The position numbers and the translations under genes were made by a program. 64,000 bases of DNA, from assembly GCA_963971305.1 (NCBI GenBank), contig OZ020307.1, positions 1,935,501 to 1,999,500 on the forward strand, written 5' to 3'. Numbering within the stretch: position 1 is the first letter of the stretch; every line of letters starts with the position of its first letter. The stretch comes from Arcuatula senhousia. Lineage: Eukaryota; Mollusca; Bivalvia; Mytilida; Mytilidae. Shown piece by piece: positions 1 through 9,963 of this stretch. The notes under the pieces were generated by a model. It had not been told where the DNA came from. It was given only the letters and a program-made list of their open reading frames with translations, and did no database searches.

Positions 1-86
1 GGAATAGCCCTAAACTAATTTTAGGATGTAAAACACTCACAATTTATAAAATACATGCGAAAATAATATCTTGCATGCATTTCATT

Positions 87-631
87 GGCCGGATTTCATG
101 GAGTGAAAAATCCGGGTTATAAAATGGTGAATGTCGGGCGGGCGGGCGTTGAAGAAATTTTCGTAACAGTTTTCTCAGCAACTACTAATCACAGCCACTT
201 GATATTTGGTATACAGCATCAGGGTGGGGTCCCATAACGTGGGATGCGATTTCATGTCCGTCGCTCACCAACTTCCTGTTTACCGACTTAGTTAATTTTT
301 GACAATAATGTCCAATAGTAGAAAATTTTCGTAACAGTTTTCTCAGCAACTATAAATCACAGCCACTTGATATTTGGTATACAGCATAAGGGTGAGGTCC
401 CATAATGTGGGATGTGATTTCATGTCTGTCGCTCACCTACTTCATGTTTACCGACTTAGTTAATTTTTGACAATAATGTCCAATAGTAGATAATTTTTGT
501 AACAGTTTTCTTAGCAACTACTAATCACAGCCTCTTGATATTTGGTATGCAGCATCAACATGGGCTCCCATAACATGGGATGTGATTTCAGGTCTGTCGC
601 TCACCTACTTCTTGTTAAACGAAATCCGGCC
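87..631. repeat. TIR-flanked element with ~168-bp tandem core, 3 copies
   Basis: The ends are an inverted repeat, ggccggatttc at 87-97 and gaaatccggcc at 621-631. Between them three copies of a ~168-bp unit begin near 154, 321 and 490, each starting '(g)aaatttt.gtaacagttttct.agcaact' and containing 'tcccataa.gtgggat'. It lies in an NPLOC4 intron. It probably belongs to the short non-autonomous elements with tandem cores common in bivalves (pearl-like); that family name is inference. Confidence 0.75.
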
Positions 632-755
632 ATTTCTGTCTTTGACCCATTTTTTCAGTACTAAAATCAAATTGAGGCTCTTGGGCATTATGTGACTGTC
701 TGCTATAAGTCAGTGAAGGTTAAATCTTTCATGATAATCTAACTTTGCATTGTAG

Positions 756-3700
756 GTGATAGTACAAACCAGATCCACTTTGAGGGTTACCAGGTGTCCG
801 ACCAGTGTATGGCTCTCGTCAATGATGATTGTTTTATACCAACCAAAGATGCACCAGAGCTGGGATACATCAAAGAATCTAGTGAGACACAGTATGTACC
901 AGATGTCTTCTACAAGGTAATCAATTAGAAATAACTGAAGGAAGGATATAGAATAATTTTATATGAAAAAACAAGAAATCTTTAAAATCTGAGTTTCATT
1001 ATAAACAAGCATTCTGAGATTACTGCTAAACAATATGTTATTCCCTCCCAGATCATATCATAAATCCCATGAAAATTTGCAGAGCAGCAAAAGATTACCT
1101 TTATCCTGTAATATATCGGTAGACTCACACACCGAAAATCAGTTTAATATATACGACTGTTTAGTAAAAAGAAATTAGGTGTGACAAATGGGCAGAGTGC
1201 AAATCTTAGGGGGGGGGAAAGAAATTTTTCATAACAGTTTTCTCAGCAACTTCTTATCACAGCCACTTGATATTTGGTATACAGTGTCAGGGTGTGGTCC
1301 CATAATGTGAGATTCGACTTCAGGTCTGTTGCTCATCTACTTCCTGTTTACCGACTTCGTTAATTTTATTTTTATTTTAGACATTTATGGTCAAAAGTAG
1401 AAAATTTCCGTAACAGTTTTCTCAACAACTACTAATCACAGCCTCTTGATATTTGGTATACAGCTTAAGGATGGGGTCCCACAATGTGGGATTTGATTTC
1501 AGGTCTGTCTGTCCTCTACTTCCTGTTTAATGAAATCCGGCCATTTCTGTCTTTGATCCAGAATTGCATTAGAATAGTAAGCAAGTGAAAAAAAAGTGCA
1601 AGATATTAGGCCAATATAAAACAATACCCCTCCTGCTCCAATTTTTCAGCCACCTCAAAAAAATTTATTTTGATTTTTTGGCAAATTATGTTCATTTTTG
1701 TCAATTTCCTTCAAAATGAGATAAAATTTTTATCAAAATGGATAGAAAATAAAAAATCCAATTTGTCTGCCTGCCCCATATTTTCAAGAAATCTGTATGA
1801 GAATCTAGGAATTATTTTATATATCCTAACTGTTAAATACATGCTTGGGAAATATTTGGAATTTTTTTTATACAAAAACCTGTTGAAACAATGGAGCAAT
1901 GAATAAATGACTATTATTTTGATTCAATATAAAATATTTTGAAACAATTTGATTAATGAAAAGTACTTGATTTAGTATACTTGTGTGTCATCTTGTAAAA
2001 TAGGGCATTTGATCAAGCAAATACAATTGTTCTATATGTAAATGAAAAAAGAGGGAATAAAAAAAAATGAAGTTGAGTTACAGTTTATTTGGTAGGTGGC
2101 ATAAGCCATTTCATAACTGAATCTTTTATATTGATCTTTTTCAGGTGAAAGATAACTATGGAAATGAAGTGACCCAGTTAGCACGTCCCCTACCTGTAGA
2201 GTATTTATTATTAGATATGCCAGCAGCATTCCCTGTTCAACCCGTGTTTACCTTCAGATCTCACAATCATACAGAAGTCAACCCCTTCTCAGTGGAAAAC
2301 AGAGATATGTTAGGTCAGGGCCAGGTAAGTGACCCAGTTAGCACGACCCCTACCTGTAGAGTATTTATTGTTAGATAAGCCAGCAGCATTCCCTGTACAA
2401 CCTGTGTTTACCTTCAGATCTCACAACCACACAGAAGTCACCCCCTTCTCAGTGGAAAACAGAGAGATGTTAGGTCAGGGCCAGGTAAAAGGAGATCTAT
2501 ATTGTCAAATTATTCACTTCAGGAAACGTTAAATCCTGACTTTGTTGATTTGCCATTTCTTGTAACAAGAATACAGGTGGGTATACCTAAAATAGGAAGA
2601 AAAATAGTACTATGGCTCGAGGTCCCAAACCCTGTGGCCATGACCTTTAACCTTTTTGTCCCCCGCCGCAACGCGTCTGTCCGTCCGTCCGTCACGTTTT
2701 TTGTGGGTGCAACTCCTCGGACACTACTGAACGGATGTTGCTGAAACTTTACACAGTGATAGGGTACAATTAGTAGATGATCATCCCATATTTGAAATTT
2801 TCAAAATGGCCGCCGTTTCCATGGAAACGGAAGAAAGGTCAAAATATAGGACATTCAATATCTCGGTTACCTAGGTGCACAGGGTTCTGAAATTTTGTAG
2901 GCTGATAGAGCAAAAGGTACTCTATAATAATACGAAAAAAAATTTTGAAGCGATGTTTACGGTTTTCGAGTTATTTACGAATTTGTGATTTTTCAGTCCG
3001 AAAAATGGGACTTAGTCAAACGTTTTTGTGGGTGCAACTCCTCGGACACTACTGAACCGATGTTGCTGAAACTTTACACACTGATAGGGTACTGTTAGTA
3101 GATGATCATCCAATATTTGAAATTTTCAAAATGGTCGCTGTTTCCATGGAAACAGGGAAGAAAGGTCAAAATATAGGACATCCAATATCTTGGTTACCTA
3201 GGTGCACAGGGTTCTGAAATTTTGTAGGCTGATAGACCAAAAGGTACTCTATATTGATAAGAAAAAAAAATTGATGCGATATTTACGGTTTTCGAGTTAT
3301 TTATGAATTTGTGATTTTTCAGTCCGAAAAATGGGACTTTGTCAAACATTTTTGTGGGTGCAACTCCTTGGATACTACTGAATGGATGTTGCTGAAACTT
3401 TACACACTGATAGGGTACTGTTAATAGGTGATCATCCCATATTTTGACAACCTATTTGTATCGTTTCTCAGAGAATGTATTGCTTGAATTGACATACCAC
3501 ATAACTTTTATGCAGCGGCGGGGGACACATGGCTACGCGTAGCAATCTTGTTATCCTAAAACCAATATTTTCCTTTCCCTTAGCAAACTTCAATGCATTT
3601 AAGTGTCATTCAATTCTACCAAGGTGTACAGTAGTTGTTTTTGACAGACAGGATGACAAAGGATAAAATGCCAAATTTTATACTCCCCCATAGCACCTGT

Positions 3701-5342
3701 AGTAAAAAAAAGAAGGAAATAAATAACTAACAGGCATTCAAACCTTAATAAGCAAAGAAGATTTCACTAACAAGACTATTAAACATTATATTTTATCTTC
3801 ATAAAACAAAATCTTGCCTAAAATTTAAAAATTAGATATGTAACCTCAACAACTGTTTAGGATATCATGCAGACTATACTATTGATACAATTTTATTTTT
3901 CATATTTCAGGACTTTAATGCTCTGAGTAACTACCTACAACAGTTTCCTCCCAATAGATTCCTAGAGGCAATGTCTAACTTCCATTTACTTATTTTTCTC
4001 AGTACAACAGATTTACTGCCTTTGAAGGTAATTATAAAAAAGATGTTATTCTCTTAAATCAACTATGATTGAACAATTCCAACATTCTCCTCATGTAATA
4101 AATTAGTTTGCATTTTAAAGTGCTGATAATGGCATAAACATGTAACATACTGTATAAGGGGTTTTTTGGGGGGGGGGGGCTAAATTTCGCGGATTTCTTT
4201 AAAAAAGGGGGATTGTTTTTTGGCGTAATTCAATTTTAGCTATACTTATATGCGAGTATATAATCTACATATACTATATACAACATTTTATTTTGGCGGG
4301 TTTAAATTTTCGCAAGTTGCCAAATACCATGAAAAAAGCAAAAATTAGATGAAAAAAACAACTTATACAGTAGTATGAATTACCATTACAGTTAGCTAAT
4401 GATTCTTTATTTCCTTCCTGTCTCTGGGAACTTCAGGCCTAGATGGACATTGAATGTGAGTTGTGTGGTGAAGCCAACATTTTAAAAACACATTAAGTGC
4501 CCACACTTTTCTGTTAATAATATTAAAATGAAATTATCCAATAAAAATATTTTCTGAATATTTGTTACCAAGAACAGCAAAAACACACTCTCAATGTTTA
4601 TATAGAAATAATTGCATATACTTGTAGGTGCATAAAAGTGTAATAATTTAAAACTTCAATATATTCATCCATTATTTATTAGGAGAAAATCTGTATTTTA
4701 TTGGATGCAGTGAAGAACAATGATGAGAAACTAGCCCATCAATTTAAGAAGACAGAGGAGTGGGCCACTGTAGAAGAAATCATGGCAGCACATGGTAAGT
4801 TGTATATATCAAAGCATCTAGTATTGTGAAACACAAAATGAACCAACAGTCAGAGGTTCATGTATTAATCATGGTACTTACAAGTGGTTAAAGGGGTATT
4901 CAACTCTCTTAAAGTCAAAAATGAATGCAGAAACACCAAATTGCTGTTTTTTATTTGCCTAAATGATTAGTGCTGTTGACAATTTTTTTTCCTTTTCATC
5001 CACAACTGCCTGACAGTCATCATGTTGAAGTCCAAATTGTAAAAATCTGTTTTTAAGATTGATAACAGAAAACAAAATGAAAATATATTACATAAAGTTT
5101 GAATTTAACACATATTATCTAATATACATTACAATGAAGCAGTAGTTAGATAACTCACAATTTTATACTGTGGATTCTTCATTTCAGTTCCATCACCAGC
5201 AACATCACGACAGACATCATATGTAGGACCCAAGGCTGCACCACTGCCACCTATTGGTGCGAGTTGGACATGTGCTCACTGTACATTTATAAACACCACA
5301 GACAAAGACAATTGTGATATGTGCTCACTACCAAAACAGTGA
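756..5342 (+). CDS. NPLOC4: NPLOC4 (Npl4), C-terminal exons; 5' part lies outside the window
   Basis: Npl4 is the ubiquitin-binding cofactor that, with Ufd1, recruits the p97/VCP ATPase to ubiquitinated substrates in ER-associated degradation. Five coding exons are visible, with GT-AG borders and matching phases: 756-916, 2145-2324, 3911-4027, 4683-4794 and 5188-5342 (stop TGA 5340-5342). Translated pieces such as FEGYQVSDQCMALV, KDAPELGYIKESS, QYVPDVFYK, TQLARPLPVEYLL and EEWATVEEI match the Npl4 C-terminal domain in order. The last exon encodes an NZF-type zinc finger, WTCAHC then a spacer then NCDMC, which in the family binds ubiquitin. The exon at 756 starts in phase 1, so more exons lie upstream of base 1. 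Introns hold tandem-core repeats. A partial copy of the second exon follows it directly (separate entry). The first AATAAA signals downstream are at 6433 and 6440, giving a ~1.1 kb 3'UTR. Identity is secure from the exon order. Confidence 0.95.
1208..1542. repeat. Second copy of the ~168-bp tandem-core element, 2 copies, truncated left end
   Basis: Two core units (starting near 1222 and 1397) match the units at 154-600. The right end gaaatccggcc (1532-1542) is the same as in the first element. The left inverted end is not recognisable; a run of G stands there. It lies in the NPLOC4 intron between 916 and 2145. Confidence 0.7.
2329..2484 (+). pseudogene. Tandem partial duplicate of an NPLOC4 exon with its splice donor
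   Basis: A 160-bp unit repeats directly: the segment from 'gtgacccagttagcacg' (2169) to the exon end and donor recurs from 2329. The copy keeps an open Npl4-like frame (TQLARPLPVEYLLLDKPAA onward) and its own donor (ccag|gtaaaa at 2484/2485), but lacks the exon's first ~24 bases and any polypyrimidine tract plus AG in front. The first copy has the better donor (ccag|gtaagt). The unit length is not a multiple of 3, so reading through the first donor shifts frame and stops at 2376-2378. It is most likely an intronic pseudo-exon or an alternative-donor, non-productive isoform. Confidence 0.85.
2658..3526. repeat. TIR-flanked element with ~325-bp tandem core (GTCCCCCGCCGC ends)
   Basis: A perfect 12-bp terminal inverted repeat, gtcccccgccgc at 2658-2669 and gcggcgggggac at 3515-3526, encloses three copies of a ~325-bp unit starting 'gcaactcctcggacactactgaa' at 2709, 3034 and 3360 (the last partial). 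A GTCCGTCCGTCC run sits just inside the left end. The same end type, a GGCGGGGGAC terminus and GGACGGACGG run, bounds the 29483-30858 element. It lies in an NPLOC4 intron. Confidence 0.8.
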
Positions 5343-6460
5343 AAACTCATTAAGTGCTCACTACATAAACAGTGGAAACTCATGTTAACATGTAGTTCAT
5401 GTTATAGAAACAATTACTCTTCATGACCTTCAAGTTCCTTCTTATTTTTTTCTTAAAACATTGATCTTACTTTCCTTCACAAAAGTTTTTAATGTTCCTT
5501 TCCTTTCAATGAGGTTAATATCATTTTACTAAGGCTGAAAGCCAAGGTGAAAATAGATCTATAAACTTGCATCAAAAGACATTTCCAATTAAAAAAACCA
5601 ACCTATTGAATCTCTCCCTCTAAATGAGGATAAAAATATCAACCCTTTATTAGATTCTTTTCATAAGATATGCAAGTTCATTAAAAAATGTATTGATTCA
5701 TTCTAAAGTTTTTTTTTATAGGTTTTTTTAGAACAGATTTCAGAGTTTGCATGTCCCATATTAAATTGGTGCAGTGATTTAACTTCCTTTTAGATTAAAA
5801 ACAACCAAAGCTGTACTCAAAATGAAATATATTTGTGCTTTATCTGCTAGCTCTTGCTGAACAATTCTTCCAAAATTTTAGTAATTCAGACAATGCTACT
5901 TTATATGTTCGATGTTGACTGTAAAACACTAAAGTGTGAATGGGCTGAGACAAGGATTTTAGTCTTATAAAATATCTCTACTTAGTGAGTATAACTTAAT
6001 TTAAAGTCAGGGTTTTTTGTGATACTTTATATAGAAATATGTGGAAGCTTTCAAAAGTAATGACCAGCTCGTGGTGATAATGAAGCTATCTGTACTGTTG
6101 TTTTATCAAATTGTTCAAATATAATATAAAGCTCAGTCTGCAAACATTGTCAACCATGATATACCTATCACTAGCTTTGAAGTAAATGTGTATTTTTAGT
6201 TGAATATAACTTACCTATTAGAAAAATGGTTCATGAAGTCCCAGTCGATTTAGGTTTTTGTTGATTAAATTATATGGTTTAGTAGCTTTCAGATGGAGGT
6301 TTATGAAAAGGTTCCTTCCTTAATCACTTTTGTTCTAAGTTAAAGACTTGTTATATTTTTATAATTATATATTTATGTGTTTTTGGTTAGCCTGTCTAAG
6401 GAAAATTGGTGCACCGTCTAATTTATTCTAAGAATAAACAATAAATTGACATTGTTGTTA
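5343..6460 (+). other. NPLOC4: NPLOC4 3' untranslated region
   Basis: This AT-rich stretch has no open frame and follows the NPLOC4 stop. Overlapping polyadenylation hexamers AATAAA at 6433-6438 and 6440-6445 suggest the transcript ends near 6460. The UTR boundary is inferred, not directly shown. Confidence 0.5.
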
Positions 6461-8091
6461 TATTTATGTCTAGAAATGTTTCTAATCTTAATGTAATATT
6501 ATTTGTAGTCTTCACACTGAAATATTCACCTTTTGCATACACAGTTTTCTTGTGTTCATATCTGCTGATCTAGAAATCAAAGGTCAAGGTCAAAAGATGA
6601 GGACACAACTGTAGCAGTCTAGTTCTGGTTAAATAAACAGGAACCTAAGTGGCCGAGTGTTGTTAGAGGCTGGTTTAAATACCATGCTACTGATTACTTA
6701 ATTACCCCTATACAGGTTGTTTGATCAATTCCCGCTTTGTAATTTACAAAAACCAAACTTTTCCCCTGTATGTAATTAGGTTTGTCAGTTACCTGCCCAA
6801 GTTTGGTGGTTTCCTCTGTGTACTCCAGTTTCCTCCACCATTCAAACTGACCACTCTATATTGCCCAGGTGTATCAAAAAGGGCATTAAACACCAACATA
6901 CACACACATATGTGTATACAGTACACATGATAATAAACATAGGACTCATAGTATGAAATTGTCTAAGTCACTATACTGGAAATAAAGGTAATAACAAAAT
7001 TACCAAACTTGGAGAATCAATCTCCAATGTCCAAAAGAAAAGACAAAACAAGGAAGACATTCTGGAAAAATTGAAGATTGCAATGGTCCTGACTTGGTAC
7101 AGGCATTTAAAAAGAAATGGTGGGTTAAACCAGGTTTTAATGTGTGTCAAACCTCCCCCTTCCAGATCAAGGTCAAATGCAATACTACTGGGTCATGTTC
7201 ATACCAAGTTACATGTGCATACCAAGTTCCATCATCATAGGACTTAAATTAAGCCTGGGGTTAATAACAGTGCAATGTAATGCATTACATTACTTTAACT
7301 TTACAATTTTTGTCATTGTAACATAACATACCCATTACTTTTTTTACGCCCCATCTACGAAAGTAGTGGGGCATATAGTGTTTGGATGGGTTCATCCATC
7401 CTTCCGTCCATTCCTAATGTTGCAAGAAAGGGCATTATGTCTTATGGATGCATCGGGTACATTACATATTTTTTTACTTAAGTAATACATTGTGCATTAC
7501 ACACTACTTTGCATTACTTGAAATAACTGTAATAATTCCAACGCATTTGCATTACCCCGCCAGGTCTGCTTAAATTATCTGACATATGGAGGTAATCATA
7601 AAACTTGAACATTACTTTTTGTTATTTATAGAAAATAATGGTAGTCAAAGTCACTCAAGCAGAAAATCAAGATCAAGGTCAAATCACTGTTTCAATAACC
7701 TAGGACATATCTAGATTTCAGATTTTTATGCCACACCTACGAAAGCATATAGTGTTTGGGTCCATTTGTTTGTTTGTCCGTCCCAAATGTTGCAAGTTGA
7801 ATTGGGGCATTTTGTCTTATACATGTATTCTTGTTTATATTGTAGGTTATGTCTTGTACATTTAATCCACATCTCATTATTTTATATTTAACATAAGTAT
7901 TAGAATGTATTAATAATGATCAAAATCACTCAACATGATAATCATGGTCAAGGTCAAAAGATGGGAGCTAATACTAGGGCATACACAAATTAAGTGCCAT
8001 ACAACATTAGTATTAATAGTTCTTGAGATATGGAGCTGCTTATAAAACTGTAATGTTGCTATTATAAGTATTCAAAATTGCTTAAGGTAGT
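6461..8091. repeat. Intergenic repeat field, no gene
   Basis: No exon-like frame is visible. Two diverged copies of one repeat lie at about 7345-7470 and 7725-7840 (cctacgaaag...gcatatagtgtttgg...ccgtcc...aatgttgcaag). GGTCAAGGTC-type motifs occur at about 6584, 7670 and 7947, and 'ataccaagtt.cat' at about 7198-7235. The region is best read as decayed short repeats. Confidence 0.5.
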
Positions 8092-8519
8092 AGACCTGGG
8101 GTAAGGGACATAACTCTTTCAAACAGATCAGAGGTCATTTGAATGTTTTATATTCAAGTTATTTTCCAAACATTTTGTTGATACTGATCAGGCTTTGTTT
8201 TCAGAGCATTTCTGTGTATAATGTTTCCTTGCATTTCCATAATAAAACAAAATCATAACATTTTATAAAATTTAAAATTCTAATCTAATATTATAAGTGA
8301 ATGAAATTCAATGATTGAATAATAAAAAAAGTCCTACCTGAACATAAGCACAACACAATGAATATCCATGCTTATTTCTGCCAGGTTTCGAAAGCAACTT
8401 TCTCATGTCAATAGTCAGAACATTACATTGAGATGCAGAAAATCACAAAAACCTGACAGATAAAATGTTTACATGTCAAATTTTGTTGTCTGCTGCTGGG
8501 GAAAATTTTGTATGGGGAA

Positions 8520-8707
8520 TAAAGTGAATCACCCTGATTGACTTAACTGGCAATACGAACTTACCGCGCGCGTTGTATGTATGTGATGGCCGTGGATTGC
8601 TCTCTGAGATATGAATGTGTCTGTTTCACCATTATTGTCAATCAGCAAAGAGGCTGCTTCCGGTTCCGGCCGGATCTGGTTCCCAGTCCGAACCCACAAT
8701 CACTACA
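8520..8707 (-). repeat. 3' LTR of the gag-only retrotransposon
   Basis: 188 bp, apparently identical to 12477-12664. In element orientation it starts TGTAGTGATTGTGGG. The adjacent internal polypurine stretch (8708-8716 on the minus strand) marks it as the 3' LTR. Confidence 0.9.
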
Positions 8708-9049
8708 CTCCCCCCAGTTTTCTTTGAAAGGCCCTGGTTTATGGTTGGGCCTTCCTCCTGGGAGGGGGAGTGAGCTGGATTTCCAAAAATTCGGACTGGG
8801 CTCTCCTGGCATCGGTCACAGCTCCCTGGTATGGCCTCTCCTCGTCAAAGCTGGAGACATCTCACTATCCTCTCCTCCCCCTCTATTGAATTTTGGAAAA
8901 GGGGGAGGGTATATATACGTACCACTAAACAGCCAGACATCTGCATGGACATCAAACATACAGGAAAAGAAAAAAAAGAAAAACACCGAAAACTAACAAC
9001 TGTAACTACAAACAATAACGTATATACAAAGAGTTCTGTGCTGATCACA

Positions 9050-9937
9050 CTACAACGACCTGGGTGGGTCAGGCCCTAAACAGGGCCTGTATCCCTTACT
9101 GTCGGGTTGCACCTTGAAACGACTAGACCTCATGACTAGCCACAGAAACCTGACGTCCGTCTGCACCTTTATGAGCAAGGGGAAACCATCAACTTCCTTA
9201 TTTCCCCTGGGTGGAGGTGCACCAGACTGTACAGACATCCAGATAGCAGGATCTGCACCACCAAAATGACGGGCCCCTAAAAGGGCCCAATTCCCTGTCA
9301 TCTCTTCAGTGGAAAGGGTCCTTGACAGGACCCTGTTCTGGTACAATTCACCTGTAGGCAGGGCCTCAATAAAACCAAACTCTCCTAGACACAGAGACCC
9401 TAGAAAGGTCTCTGTACCGCACACCTTAAATCTACTGCTGTCCCTGACAAGCCAACCGAACTCTTGAGTCTGGGGATGGATGAGCTCCCCAGGACCTAGC
9501 ATAATGTCAGAAATGACAGACTTAAATCTGTTGCTGGTCCTGATCAGCCAATAGAACTTTGGGCTACTGGTGGCGGGCAACTGGATGGATATCGGAGGAA
9601 CAGTCCACAAGGGCCTGTGTCCAGCGGTTGGTAATTCTAGCTGCAAGCCTATGTTGTGGAAATTGGAATGGACATCTTGCACAGGCTCACGCTGACTGGT
9701 ACAAACCAGAGAGTACACACTATCCAGGGCGGCCGCAAAACTAACCTCCGAGTTCAGCATGGGATGGTCCTGGAGGCAGTCCCCCGAGGGTACTGCTGCA
9801 GTATCGGATGGTATCTTCATGGGAGGAGACCTAGCCAAGTCCCTGTTAAGAGGGTCTGAGCTCAGTGTCTCCTGCAAACTTCTGCCATCCGACTGGTCCT
9901 CAAAAAGCTGGGAAAGGTCTAGATCCTCATCCCACAC
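9050..9937 (-). CDS. Second ORF of the LTR element, ~295 aa, unknown function
   Basis: It lies in the same frame as the gag ORF, separated by TAA (9964-9966) and TAG (9946-9948) with only five sense codons between, so it could be a downstream part of a once longer polyprotein, or be reached by readthrough. It has an acidic start (DEDLDLSQLFED). A motif recurs three times: WLIRTSNRFK, WLVRDSSRFKV and WLVMRSSRFKV. No protease, polymerase or integrase motif is visible. There is no ATG at its start; the first possible initiator is GTG, so independent translation is doubtful. Confidence 0.45.
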   Translation of the reverse strand: MWDEDLDLSQLFEDQSDGRSLQETLSSDPLNRDLARSPPMKIPSDTAAVPSGDCLQDHPMLNSEVSFAAALDSVYSLVCTSQREPVQDVHSNFHNIGLQLELPTAGHRPLWTVPPISIQLPATSSPKFYWLIRTSNRFKSVISDIMLGPGELIHPQTQEFGWLVRDSSRFKVCGTETFLGSLCLGEFGFIEALPTGELYQNRVLSRTLSTEEMTGNWALLGARHFGGADPAIWMSVQSGAPPPRGNKEVDGFPLLIKVQTDVRFLWLVMRSSRFKVQPDSKGYRPCLGPDPPRSL

Positions 9938-9963
9938 TGAACAAACTACATCTGGATTGGGGT

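Noticed and set aside
2145..2378. Single 77-codon frame across both copies of the NPLOC4 exon
   Set aside because: It reads through the canonical GTAAGT donor at 2325 into a shifted frame; the conserved protein ends at 2324 and continues at 3911.
8577..8996. 139-codon plus-strand frame with a Pro/Leu-rich sequence
   Set aside because: It runs from the LTR into the element's 3' end, antisense to gag; its first part is repeated at 12534-12785 only because the LTR is repeated.
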